Assembly: GCA_003021785.1 (NCBI GenBank)
Contig: PXQU01000001.1
Location: forward strand, 162,925-226,924
Source: Halobacteriales archaeon QH_7_65_31
GTDB taxonomy: Archaea > Halobacteriota > Halobacteria > Halobacteriales > Haloarculaceae
Direction: 5' to 3'
Length of the DNA: 64,000 nt
The position numbers and the translations under genes were made by a program. The notes under the pieces are model-generated. The model was not told the origin of the DNA, did not search any database, and was given only the letters and a program-made list of their open reading frames with translations. Of the stretch, positions 46,413-54,384 are shown one piece after another. How positions within the stretch are numbered: position 1 is the first letter of the stretch; every line of letters starts with the position of its first letter.

Positions 46413-46679
46413 TCAGACGCCCGCTTCCTGCAGGGCGCTCTCAATGTCGTCGCGCTGGGTGACGCCGACGAACCGCTCGACAATGCCGTCGTCGTTCTCG
46501 ACGACGAGCGTCGGCAGCGACCGGACCTGATACTCGTTTGCCGTCTCTTGGTCCTCGTCGACGTTCACCTTCTCGAACGCGACCTCCGGGTACGCTTCGG
46601 AGATCTCTTCGAGAATCGGGTCCTGTGTCTTGCACGGCCCACACCAGTCGGCGTAGAAGTCCTTCAGATTGACACTCAT
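46413..46679 (-). CDS. Thioredoxin-like protein
   Basis: An 88-residue thioredoxin fold with the redox motif DWCGPCK (CGPC), a cis-proline region SLPTLVV and the usual KVNVDED strand. The start MSVNLKDFYADW at 46679 is chosen because the upstream 23 residues are not thioredoxin-like. It sits upstream of and co-directional with the rhodanese gene. Confidence 0.9.
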   Translation of the reverse strand: MSVNLKDFYADWCGPCKTQDPILEEISEAYPEVAFEKVNVDEDQETANEYQVRSLPTLVVENDDGIVERFVGVTQRDDIESALQEAGV

Positions 46680-46779
46680 ACTCCAATCAGGGTAGACGAG
46701 CCGAGATCTAAAGCCTTTCGCGGCCGTCGGCTCCGGGGCGTGACACAACGCTTACGTGTCCTCGTTCGGAACGTGTGGT

Positions 46780-46941
46780 ATGAGCAGTGGCGAAAACTCC
46801 GGCGGGCTGATGTCGTCTGCAGGTCTCGTCCGCTACTTCGACAGCGAAGACCGCAACACCCCGACGATTGCCCCACAGACGGTCGTTACGTTCGGCGTCC
46901 TCTTCGGCGTCTTCGTGATCGTCCTGAACGCGCTGGCGTAG
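46780..46941 (+). CDS. secG: Preprotein translocase subunit Sec61-beta
   Basis: A 53-residue protein with a soluble N-terminus ([20 protein letters not shown]) and a single C-terminal membrane helix ([19 protein letters not shown]), the classic archaeal Sec61-beta layout. It is part of the SecYE-beta translocon that exports unfolded proteins. The ATG at 46780 follows the family start [13 protein letters not shown]. Confidence 0.9.
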   Translation: MSSGENSGGLMSSAGLVRYFDSEDRNTPTIAPQTVVTFGVLFGVFVIVLNALA

Positions 46942-46981
46942 GGACCCGCGCGCTTTTCTCGCCGTCGCGCGTACCGCCGAT

Positions 46982-47569
46982 ATGACTCTCACAGCCGGCG
47001 TTATCGCCGTTCAGGGTGACGTCTCCGAGCACGCGACGGCGATCGAGACGGCCGCCGCTCGCCACGACACCGCCGTCGAGGTAGTGACGATCCGCGATGC
47101 CGGACTCGTCCTCGACTGCGATCTCCTCCTGATTCCGGGCGGCGAGTCCACGACTATCTCGACGCTGCTCGCCTCCGAGGGGATCGACGACGAGATCCGC
47201 ACACACGTCGAGCGAGACAAACCCGTCCTCGCGACGTGTGCGGGGCTCATCGTTCTCGCACGTGATGCACAGGACGGTCGCGTCGACACGCTCGGGCTGC
47301 TCGACGTGACGGTCGATCGCAACGCGTTCGGCCGGCAGGCCGACTCGTTCCAGACCCCACTCGACGTGGCCGGTCTCGACACCCCGTTTCCGGCGGTCTT
47401 CATCCGCGCGCCCGCCATCGAGACCGTCGGCGAGCGCGCCACCGTCCTCGCTGAGTGGAACGACCGCATCGTCGCCGCGCGAGACGGCCCGATCGTCGCC
47501 ACGGCGTTCCACCCTGAACTGACCGAGGACGCCCGAATCCACGAGCTCACGTTCTTCCACGAGGGGTGA
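46982..47569 (+). CDS. pdxT: Pyridoxal 5'-phosphate synthase glutaminase subunit PdxT
   Basis: A 195-residue class I glutaminase that feeds ammonia to PdxS for vitamin B6 synthesis. The motif PGGEST is at 52-57, the nucleophile is C86 (LATCAG), and H177 with E179 (AFHPEL) completes the triad. No pdxS is seen nearby. Length matches the family. It is transcribed with secG and hisE on the plus strand, with short gaps. Confidence 0.93.
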   Translation: MTLTAGVIAVQGDVSEHATAIETAAARHDTAVEVVTIRDAGLVLDCDLLLIPGGESTTISTLLASEGIDDEIRTHVERDKPVLATCAGLIVLARDAQDGRVDTLGLLDVTVDRNAFGRQADSFQTPLDVAGLDTPFPAVFIRAPAIETVGERATVLAEWNDRIVAARDGPIVATAFHPELTEDARIHELTFFHEG

Positions 47570-47630
47570 GTGCGTCGGCACGAGCGATCGATGGGTTCAC
47601 CGACCTGCGGGACATTCGTGCGGTCACCAG

Positions 47631-47954
47631 ATGACCGACGAACCCCGCAACCGCGACGAGAGTCCCGGTTCCGACGACCTGCTTCGAGAGCTGTTCGACG
47701 TGATCGAATCGCGCAAAGCCGAGCTACCGGACGGCTCGTACACGACGGAGCTGTTCACCCACGAGAAGGGGGAGAACTACGTCCTCGAAAAGCTGGGCGA
47801 GGAGACGACGGAGACGATCCTCGCCGCCAAGGACGGCGACGGGGCGGAGCTTGCCGCCGAGTCGGCCGATCTCGTCTACCATCTGCTCGTCTTACTGTCG
47901 ATGCAGGAGCTGGATCTCGACGAGCTGCTCGACGAGCTGGCGGCGCGGCGCTGA
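47631..47954 (+). CDS. hisE: Phosphoribosyl-ATP diphosphatase HisE
   Basis: A 107-residue MazG-like enzyme for the second step of histidine synthesis, converting PR-ATP to PR-AMP. The metal-binding pattern EKLGEETTETILAAKDGDG and EESADLVYHLLVLL-like segment (ESADLVYHLL) are present. An acidic N-terminal 16 residues precede the fold. The stop is immediately followed by the stop of the convergent ASCH gene at 47955. PRPP for this pathway would come from prs in this window. Confidence 0.92.
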   Translation: MTDEPRNRDESPGSDDLLRELFDVIESRKAELPDGSYTTELFTHEKGENYVLEKLGEETTETILAAKDGDGAELAAESADLVYHLLVLLSMQELDLDELLDELAARR

Positions 47955-48278
47955 TCAGTCGTCTCGCTCGAACCGGTAGGTCAACACGTCGGCGTCGTCG
48001 TTCCACTCGAAGCCACTGGGATGGGCGCGTTTCATCCGGGCCTTGTACGCCGACAGCGACGGTGATCCCTCGCGCTCGGCGTCCGCGTCGGTCATCTCAC
48101 CCAGCGTGCGCTCCTCAATCTCGACGACGGTGAAGCGATCACCGTCTACGGCGAACCTATCGCCTTCCTCGGCGTAGCGCGTCCCAGCGCCGCGTGTCAG
48201 CTGGGTTATCTCGCCGTCTGCGACGGCGTCCATCACGCGCTCGTTCGGGAGTAGGTCACCGGCATCGATCTCGGCCAT
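47955..48278 (-). CDS. ASCH domain protein
   Basis: A 107-residue protein. MAEIDAGDLLPNERVMDAV begins an ASCH (PUA-like) fold, with GAGTRYAEEGDRFAVDGDRF as the RNA-binding-like loop. Proteins of this size may bind RNA or act as nucleases or amidohydrolases; no active-site residues are claimed here. The start at 48278 excludes an upstream in-frame extension that is antisense to the NOG1-like gene region. Confidence 0.75.
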   Translation of the reverse strand: MAEIDAGDLLPNERVMDAVADGEITQLTRGAGTRYAEEGDRFAVDGDRFTVVEIEERTLGEMTDADAEREGSPSLSAYKARMKRAHPSGFEWNDDADVLTYRFERDD

Positions 48279-48405
48279 ACCGGCGTATCGCCCGCCCGGA
48301 ATAAAAACGTCTCCACGCCGACCCGGACCATATGCCGTGAGCACGACACACACGGGCTGAACACCCAACGAACGTGTTTTACGCGTCGGTAGGGAAAGAT
48401 CGGTA

Positions 48406-49431
48406 ATGACCATCTTCGAGTCGCTTCCCACCACCCCGCGGTCGGCGGAGCTTATCGACAAGGCGTTCTCGCGGGCGGCGCGGGCGGGGAGGGCCAAACG
48501 CGGCATCGAGGCACAGGAGTCGATGCTCCAGACCGCGGGCAACATCCTCTCGGACAACCTCGGCAACGTCGTCACCTCGTGGCCGGATTTCGATCTCGTG
48601 GACCCGTTCTATCGCGACCTCGCGGACGCCATCGTCGCACGGGAGGATCTCGACGTGGACGCGCTTCGCCAACACCTGAACGAGGTGATGTGGGCCTCCC
48701 GACAGGTCGAGTCGATTAAACAGGAGTACCACGGTCGCATCCGCAACGCCGACACCGACACCGCACGCAAGCTCCGCAAACAGGCGTTCGCGCGGTACGC
48801 CGACGTGACCGAATCGGTCGAGGGCGATCTGCGCGCTATCGCCGACGCCCGCGAGGAGCTGCGCACGCTCCCGGATATCCGACCGGACGAGCCGACGATC
48901 GTCGTCGCCGGCTACCCGAACGTCGGGAAGTCGTCGTTCGTCAATCGCGTGACGCGCGCCTCGAACGAGGTGGCGACGTACCCGTTCACCACCCGCCAGC
49001 TCCGAGTCGGCCACTTCGAGCGCGACCGAGTCCGGTATCAGCTCGTCGATACGCCGGGCGTGCTCGACCGGCCGGCCGAGGAGCGCAACGCCATCGAGTC
49101 ACAGGCGGTGAGCGCGCTCGTCCATCTGGCCGACGCCGTCGTGTTCGTCGCCGACGCGAGCGGGAACTGCGGCTACCCCCTCACCGCACAGCTCGAACTC
49201 CGCGACGAGATCGAGACGCTGTTCGCCGACTCTGGCGACGCATCTGCTGACGGCGACAGCGACACCGACACCGAGATACCGGTCCTCACCGTCTGCAACA
49301 AGAGCGACCAGTCCCGCGAGATGGACGCGGACTACTACATGAGCATCGAGCGAGACGAGGGCGTCGAGACCGCCCTCGACGCGGCGGTCGAGGCGGTCGG
49401 ACACGAGATCGAGCTTCCGTACGAGGGGTAA
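48406..49431 (+). CDS. NOG1-like nucleolar GTPase
   Basis: A 341-residue GTPase with a helical N-terminal domain (about 1-155) and a G domain: G1 AGYPNVGKSS (168-177), G2 TTRQL, G3 DTPGVLDRP and G4 NKSD. Archaeal Nog1-like proteins act in large-subunit ribosome assembly. A Ser/Asp-rich loop (SGDASADGDSDTDTE) is inserted before G4, a halophilic-style acidic insert. Single gene. Confidence 0.9.
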   Translation: MTIFESLPTTPRSAELIDKAFSRAARAGRAKRGIEAQESMLQTAGNILSDNLGNVVTSWPDFDLVDPFYRDLADAIVAREDLDVDALRQHLNEVMWASRQVESIKQEYHGRIRNADTDTARKLRKQAFARYADVTESVEGDLRAIADAREELRTLPDIRPDEPTIVVAGYPNVGKSSFVNRVTRASNEVATYPFTTRQLRVGHFERDRVRYQLVDTPGVLDRPAEERNAIESQAVSALVHLADAVVFVADASGNCGYPLTAQLELRDEIETLFADSGDASADGDSDTDTEIPVLTVCNKSDQSREMDADYYMSIERDEGVETALDAAVEAVGHEIELPYEG

Positions 49432-49482
49432 CACCCGGTTGTATTCGTTATTTATTCAGGGGTCGAAACCTACCGTCTCGAC

Positions 49483-50385
49483 ATGGAGACCGTCACCCTC
49501 GGCTTGGAGTGGTTCCTGAACCCTGACCATATTCCCTTCTACCTCGCCGACGAGCGCGGCTACTACGCCGACGAGGGGCTCGAACTGGCGGTGTGGGAGC
49601 CGCCGGAGCATTACGAGACGCTGGAGATGCTGGCCGACGACGAGCTCGATTTCGCCATCACGGAGCCGATACATCTGATCCCCGAGCGCGCGGAGGGCGT
49701 TCCCGTGAAAGGGATCGCGGAGTTCCTCGACACCCCCGGCGGCATCCAGTACCCGACCGATCGCGGCTGGGAGACGCCGGCTGATCTGCCCGAGGGCGTA
49801 CGGCTGAACTACCCGGGCGCGCCCGAACCGGAGGGGCGGCGGATGGTCGCCGAGATGATACGCAACGCCGGCGGAGACCACTCCGCCGACGATATCGAAC
49901 CGGTCGACCGCGGCTTCTATCACACGGACGCGCTCGTCGAGGACGACGCCGATATCGCCTTCCTCGCGTTCCACAACTTCGAGGTGGTGGAGAGTCGCCA
50001 CCGCGACTTCGAGACGGCACTGTGGGAGCTTGACGACTACGGGCTTCCGGACTTCAGCCGGCTCATCCTGACGGCCAGCGACGAGACGCTCGACACCGCA
50101 CCCGACCGGGTCGAAGGGTTCCTCCGGGCGACCCGTCGGGGTGTCGAGGCGACGCTTGAGGATCCCGAGATGGCGATCGAGACGTTCTTCGAGCGGAATC
50201 CCGAGGTGCGTGCCGACGATCCCGAGCTGCTCGATTCGATCGCGGCCGACACGGTCGAGCGGTTCACCGCCGAGTTCGCGCAGCCGACCGGGATGTACGC
50301 CGATCTCGCTGAGTTCGCCGTCGAGATCGGGCTGGCCGACGAGCCGGTTCCCGTCAGCGCCGTCGCAGACGAGCGGTTCGTCTGA
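49483..50385 (+). CDS. NMT1/THI5-like substrate-binding protein without signal peptide
   Basis: A 300-residue periplasmic-binding-like protein of the NMT1/ThiY family: TLGLEWFLNPDHIPFYLADE start, DELDFAITEPIHLI and VRLNYPGAPEPEGRRMV. No signal peptide or lipobox is present, so it may stay in the cytoplasm. Family members either bind thiamine precursors for ABC transporters or, in yeast Thi5, make HMP-P from PLP and histidine. No permease or ATPase lies next to it. The last 32 bp overlap the convergent HPP-family gene. Confidence 0.75.
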   Translation: METVTLGLEWFLNPDHIPFYLADERGYYADEGLELAVWEPPEHYETLEMLADDELDFAITEPIHLIPERAEGVPVKGIAEFLDTPGGIQYPTDRGWETPADLPEGVRLNYPGAPEPEGRRMVAEMIRNAGGDHSADDIEPVDRGFYHTDALVEDDADIAFLAFHNFEVVESRHRDFETALWELDDYGLPDFSRLILTASDETLDTAPDRVEGFLRATRRGVEATLEDPEMAIETFFERNPEVRADDPELLDSIAADTVERFTAEFAQPTGMYADLAEFAVEIGLADEPVPVSAVADERFV

Positions 50386-50851
50386 GCGCCGCGTCGCCCC
50401 CGAGCAGCGCGAGGACGGCGGCCACGACGATCACCGCTTCCAGTGCCGTCGTCAGGATACCGAGCGCGACGATGAGCGTCGTGGCACACGCCGGCGCGTG
50501 GCGGTAGTCGCTTGCCACCATCCCAGCGGTCGTCGCTGTGACCGCGAGGAGCGCACTCGCGGCGAGTCGAGCGCCGGCGACGGAGCCGGCGACCGGCTGG
50601 GCCGTGAGCACGAGTCCGGACGCGAGCAGATGGTACGACGCCAGCCCCGCGAGCAGGCCGACGAGATGGCCGCCGAGCACGCGTCCGGGCGCGCTCGCGT
50701 CGGCGTCGGGACTGACGGCGAGCACGTACGCCGAGGGACCGAGACTCGGGAAGACGAACGGCTGTCCGGAGAGCCACGCGAGCAGAGCGAGCGGGACGAA
50801 CAGGACGGCGACCCGAACCGACCCGTCTACTGTGGTCGGCCGTCGAGCCAT
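50354..50851 (-). CDS. HPP family membrane protein
   Basis: A 165-residue protein with about four helices. The HPP-family segments are FPSLGPSAYVLA and HAPACATTLIVALG, the latter a variant of the HPPAxxT motif with Ala in place of the first Pro. The family is suggested to transport nitrite or similar ions in some plants and bacteria; function here is unknown. Two bases separate its start from the upstream npdG stop at 50853 on the same strand, implying an operon. Confidence 0.8.
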   Translation of the reverse strand: MARRPTTVDGSVRVAVLFVPLALLAWLSGQPFVFPSLGPSAYVLAVSPDADASAPGRVLGGHLVGLLAGLASYHLLASGLVLTAQPVAGSVAGARLAASALLAVTATTAGMVASDYRHAPACATTLIVALGILTTALEAVIVVAAVLALLGGDAALRRTARLRRR

Positions 50852-50852
50852 C

Positions 50853-51518
50853 CTACCAGAACTTCACGCCCAGATCGTGTAGCCCGTCGTTCTGGCTCGC
50901 GAGGTTGATGAGCAGCGGGGTGAGCGCCTCCACCTCCGAGGCGTTCGCCAGCCCCCCCACGTCGAGCGGGCGCAGTCCCTCGATCTCGTCGGCGAGTTCC
51001 ATCACCGTCGCCTTCGCGTCCTCGTCGTCGCCGAACACCGGCGTATCCCAGTCGAACTCGGTATCGAGATCGGTGAGACCACCGGCCGCGAGGTTGTGGA
51101 ACGCGCCGACGACCGGAACGTCGTCCGGGGCGGCATCGGCCGCCAGCGACGACACCGAGCCGCCCGGCGGCGGGTTGTAGTGGAACCCCTCCTCGTCGCG
51201 TTTCATCCCGACGGCCGGCGTGACGAGCACCGTGTCGTCCAGCTTCGCCGCGACCGTCTCTACCGTGTCGGTGAGATGGTACGCGGGGACGGCGAGCACG
51301 GCCACGTCCGCCCGGTCTGCGGCCATCTCGTTGACGAACCCCGTTATCTTCGTCTCGACGCCGCGAGATTCGAGCGTCGCTTCGTACTCGTCCGCGGCCG
51401 AACGCGCCTTCTCCGGGTCGCGAGAGCCGAGCACGATCCCGTGGTCGGTGTCGCGGCCCCACCGGAGCGCGAGTCCCTTTCCGATGTCGCCGGTTCCGCC
51501 GAGCAGTGCGATTCGCAT
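50853..51518 (-). CDS. npdG: NADPH-dependent F420 reductase
   Basis: A 221-residue Rossmann enzyme that moves hydride between NADP and F420. It starts MRIALLGGTGDIGKGLALRW with the GGTGDIG loop and has SRDPEKARSAADEY for NADP phosphate and VLVTPAVGM. Length matches the archaeal family. It precedes the HPP gene by two bases on the same strand and is followed at distance by the HAD gene upstream. F420 is present in haloarchaea, so a redox role is expected. Confidence 0.88.
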   Translation of the reverse strand: MRIALLGGTGDIGKGLALRWGRDTDHGIVLGSRDPEKARSAADEYEATLESRGVETKITGFVNEMAADRADVAVLAVPAYHLTDTVETVAAKLDDTVLVTPAVGMKRDEEGFHYNPPPGGSVSSLAADAAPDDVPVVGAFHNLAAGGLTDLDTEFDWDTPVFGDDEDAKATVMELADEIEGLRPLDVGGLANASEVEALTPLLINLASQNDGLHDLGVKFW

Positions 51519-51542
51519 ACCGGTACTCGCGGTGGCTGTCGC

Positions 51543-52445
51543 CTAAGCGTTGCGTGACCGGTCGGGTTTGCCGGTCACGTCAGCCAGCAGCTCGGGCAGC
51601 TCGTTCACCGATTCGATAACGGCAGCTGCACCGGCCTGCTCGTACGCGTCACGGCCGGTCTCGCCCGTCAGCCCGCCGGTCAGGACGCCAATACCGTGGT
51701 AGCGCCGGGCGTCTGTCTCGTCGGCATTAATCGCCGTCTCGATATCGTCGAGCGTGTCGCCGACGAAGACGACCGTCTCGGCGTCGAGTCGGTCCGCGAG
51801 CGTCACGAGCGCGGTCGGGTCGGGTTTCCCCGGTGCGGGGTCGTCCATCGTGAACCGGTGTCGCTCGGGCACGTCGAGACCGACGCGATCGAGCGCGATG
51901 TCGGCCTCGGCGGCAGGGCGACCGGTGACGACGCCCACGTCGTAGTGGTCGGTGAGGGCCTCGCGCGTCTCGGCGGTGAGGAGCGTCGGCTCGTCGTTGA
52001 TGTAGCCTGCTGTACTGAGTGTCGGTGTTCCGGCTTCGAGTTCGCGATACAGGTCGCCGCCGAGATACAGCTCCTGAAACACGTCGCGGAGGCGAGCGCG
52101 GTCCCAGTCGGCGTACACCGCCTCTCGGGAGTGGGGATCGAGATGGTCGGCGACGACGGCCTCAGCACCGGTGAGTCCACCGCCCGACGCGCTGATCTTC
52201 TCGGTGAACGTCTCCACCGAGAGCGGGAAGCCGGCGTCGCGCGCGAGCACGTACAGGGCGACCGCGTAGGTGAGCTCCCAGTCGTTGTTGAAGCCGCCGG
52301 CGTTTTTGAACAGCTGGATCGACTCCCGATCGATCGTGTCGTCGTATATCTGCTCGACGGACTCGACGATCGCACGCCGGTATGAGTCGGCCACGTCCAC
52401 GAGTACCCCGTCGATGTCGAGCACGACCGCGTCCGCGTCTATCAT
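51543..52445 (-). CDS. HAD superfamily hydrolase (subfamily IA)
   Basis: A 300-residue phosphatase-like protein with the HAD motif I DIDGVLVD (nucleophile Asp), motif II VVTGRPA, motif III PDPTALV and motif [12 protein letters not shown]. An insert around residues 50-150 forms the cap domain. A TIGR-numbered group of similar haloarchaeal proteins exists, with substrate unknown. Its ATG overlaps the TGA of the UPF0146 gene (ATGA), so they are co-translated. Confidence 0.85.
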   Translation of the reverse strand: MIDADAVVLDIDGVLVDVADSYRRAIVESVEQIYDDTIDRESIQLFKNAGGFNNDWELTYAVALYVLARDAGFPLSVETFTEKISASGGGLTGAEAVVADHLDPHSREAVYADWDRARLRDVFQELYLGGDLYRELEAGTPTLSTAGYINDEPTLLTAETREALTDHYDVGVVTGRPAAEADIALDRVGLDVPERHRFTMDDPAPGKPDPTALVTLADRLDAETVVFVGDTLDDIETAINADETDARRYHGIGVLTGGLTGETGRDAYEQAGAAAVIESVNELPELLADVTGKPDRSRNA

Positions 52446-52840
52446 ACCCGTCCGTTCGCCTCGGGAGGGATAAAGAGCGTCTCCTGCGGCAGGGTTTTCG
52501 GGCGACTCGCCACAACCGCCGGATCGCCGCCGAGCGTGGTGAACGCCCAGCGCGCGCCGGATTCACGGGCAATAGCGACGAGCGGGCGCTGTAGCTCAGG
52601 GGGACAGTTCAGCGCGTAGACGACGTCGGCGTCGGCGTACACGCCGGGATCGGGGTCCGTCACGTCGTCGCGGACGAACCGGACACCCTCGGGGACGGCT
52701 CGATCGACGACGTCGGTCGCCGTCACCGCGACACCCGCATCTGCGAGCGCGCGAGCGACATCAAGTCGGTTGCCGACCCCGACCTCGATCGCACGGCTCG
52801 CACCGGCCGTCAGCGTCGCCGCGAGTCGAGTATCACTCAC
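52442..52840 (-). CDS. UPF0146 family protein
   Basis: A 132-residue protein from a GTG at 52840 ([20 protein letters not shown]). It resembles a methyltransferase-like Rossmann half: [20 protein letters not shown], then VTATDV and [15 protein letters not shown]0146 is an archaeal family without known reaction. Codons upstream of the GTG lie antisense to amzA, so the shorter start is favoured. It overlaps the HAD start by four bases. Confidence 0.75.
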   Translation of the reverse strand: MSDTRLAATLTAGASRAIEVGVGNRLDVARALADAGVAVTATDVVDRAVPEGVRFVRDDVTDPDPGVYADADVVYALNCPPELQRPLVAIARESGARWAFTTLGGDPAVVASRPKTLPQETLFIPPEANGRV

Positions 52841-52879
52841 AGCGGAACGCTTACTTCCGATGTCGTCTAATAGCTTCGC

Positions 52880-53401
52880 ATGCACGTCGACATCGTGCCG
52901 GTCGGGGACGTTCCACCCGTGGTGAAGCGTGAGGCCTCCTCCGGGCTTCGCGCCGTCTACGACGCCGAGGTGACCCTTCACGACCGCCAGTCGCTCCCCG
53001 AATCCGCCTTCGACGAGTCCCGCAATCAGTACCGAGCCGAGGAGTTCATCGAGCTCGCCTCGCGGGTCGGCTCCGGCGCGAAGAACATCGCTATCACCGG
53101 ACAGGATCTCTACTACCGTCGTCGCAACTACGTCTTCGGACTGGCGTATCTCTCTGGCAGCGGAAGCGTCATCTCCACGAACCGCCTCCAGACCGCCTCC
53201 GACGGCGGGAGCGCGACGAAGTCCGCAGACGAGGTGTTCACCGACCGCGTCCGCAAGGAGGTCGTCCACGAGATCGGCCACACGCTCGGGTTAGAACACT
53301 GTGACGAGAAGAAATGCGTGATGAGCTTCTCGCCGACCGTGCGCGAAGTCGATCAGAAGACGCAGAACTTCTGTGGCTCCTGCTCGCGAGACGTATTATA
53401 A
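52880..53401 (+). CDS. amzA: Archaemetzincin (zinc metalloprotease)
   Basis: A 173-residue metzincin. The zinc site is HEIGHTLGLEH (H130, H134, H140) directly followed by the archaemetzincin Cys set C141, C146, C165 and C168 (CDEKKC, CGSC), which bind a second zinc. The downstream Met-turn is CVMSF. Size is normal for archaeal forms. It is divergent from the UPF0146 gene with 39 bp between starts. Cytoplasmic; the natural substrate is unknown. Confidence 0.95.
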   Translation: MHVDIVPVGDVPPVVKREASSGLRAVYDAEVTLHDRQSLPESAFDESRNQYRAEEFIELASRVGSGAKNIAITGQDLYYRRRNYVFGLAYLSGSGSVISTNRLQTASDGGSATKSADEVFTDRVRKEVVHEIGHTLGLEHCDEKKCVMSFSPTVREVDQKTQNFCGSCSRDVL

Positions 53402-53620
53402 GCCAGTGCTCGCGTGCTCGCACGCTCGTAGAACTGTGACGGCTCAGGAGACACCTGTCATCACACGGGGCTGAGAGGGGGTAACTCTCGTCATCGCCGT
53501 CGGTCGGGTCTCGGTCACGCGCGGTGAAAAGTCCATCCTCATATCGCTTCGACGTTCGCTGTTTTCCGTCCGGACGACAGACACACTGCCGGCGCGTCGC
53601 CGCTGATCGCCGTCGCTGTC
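53402..53620. other. Intergenic region without identified gene
   Basis: These 219 bases between the convergent amzA and KaiC-like genes show no plausible coding frame. A long open frame on the minus strand here is antisense composition only. No clear hairpin was noticed. Confidence 0.4.
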
Positions 53621-54283
53621 TCACTGATGGCCGCGATCGGGATCGTGGTGCACCGTGCGACCCACCTCCAGCGGGACAGTCACCGGCAACACCGGCTCGT
53701 CGGCCGCGAGTCCGCGCACCTTCCGGGCGGTGAGGGCGTCCTCGGTCGCCCGGTCGGTGTGGTACTCCAGCACGGCGTCGGCTGCCCGACACAGCTGTCT
53801 GAGCGGCCGTGAGAGCGACGCCTCCGGGTGAACGTCGAGGACGAGCAGCGCCAGTCCCTCGCGGTCGCGGACGTGCTCGCGGATCGCGTCGAACGGCTCG
53901 CGCCAGTCGCCGCTCGCCACGAGATCACGGAACGAGTCGACGACGATGACGCCGTGCTGATCGAACGACAGCCGGCGTTCGTCGGTCTGCTCGGTCCCGT
54001 CGACGGCCCGGATCTCGACCGTCTCCGGGTGGGCCAGATCGAGCGTATCGACGCGTCGTCCGGCGTTCGCGGCGTCGCCGAGAGCCGCTCGCACCGTCGT
54101 CGGTGTTCGCATCGTCGTCAGATAGCGGGTGTCACACGCCGTCGCGACCGCCGTTCGATACCCCACCAGCTCGACTGCGCTTCTCGCGTCACCGAGCGCG
54201 ACCGCCACCGATCCCGGTGGGATCCCCCCGCCGAGTGCTCTGTCGAGACTGTGTACGCCGGTCTGGAACGCGTCGCGAGCCAT
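53621..54283 (-). CDS. KaiC/RecA-like protein lacking Walker A
   Basis: A 220-residue protein with the KaiC/RadA-type opening TGVHSLDRALGGGIPPGSV, but the P-loop that should follow is GDARSAVEL, with no GKT/S. The Walker B-like VIVVDSFRDLV and a C-terminal RHHDPDRGHQ-like tail remain. It is thus a pseudo-ATPase. It is divergent from the pilus-like operon with a 101-bp shared region, so it may regulate that operon (inference). The start at 54283 (MARDAFQ) is preferred over the ATG at 54322 for fit. Confidence 0.7.
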   Translation of the reverse strand: MARDAFQTGVHSLDRALGGGIPPGSVAVALGDARSAVELVGYRTAVATACDTRYLTTMRTPTTVRAALGDAANAGRRVDTLDLAHPETVEIRAVDGTEQTDERRLSFDQHGVIVVDSFRDLVASGDWREPFDAIREHVRDREGLALLVLDVHPEASLSRPLRQLCRAADAVLEYHTDRATEDALTARKVRGLAADEPVLPVTVPLEVGRTVHHDPDRGHQ

Positions 54284-54339
54284 GCCGTCGGCTACGCCGG
54301 ATTCGGGTAAAAACGTGCCCACTGTTTGTTAATTCTATA

Positions 54340-54384
54340 CACCTACGATAAATTTTAAATCATAGCGCGGGGACGACGCCTATC
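54340..54384 (+). promoter_or_regulatory. A+T-rich promoter region of the pilus-like operon
   Basis: The divergent spacer contains ATAAATTTTAAAT around 54348-54360, a strong TATA-like cluster about 25-37 bp before the ATG at 54385. It is a plausible promoter for the operon and possibly also for the divergent KaiC-like gene. Confidence 0.5.

Noticed and set aside
53238..53792. A minus-strand frame between amzA and the KaiC-like gene
   Set aside because: Low-complexity Arg/Ser translation without family features; it overlaps both real genes out of frame.
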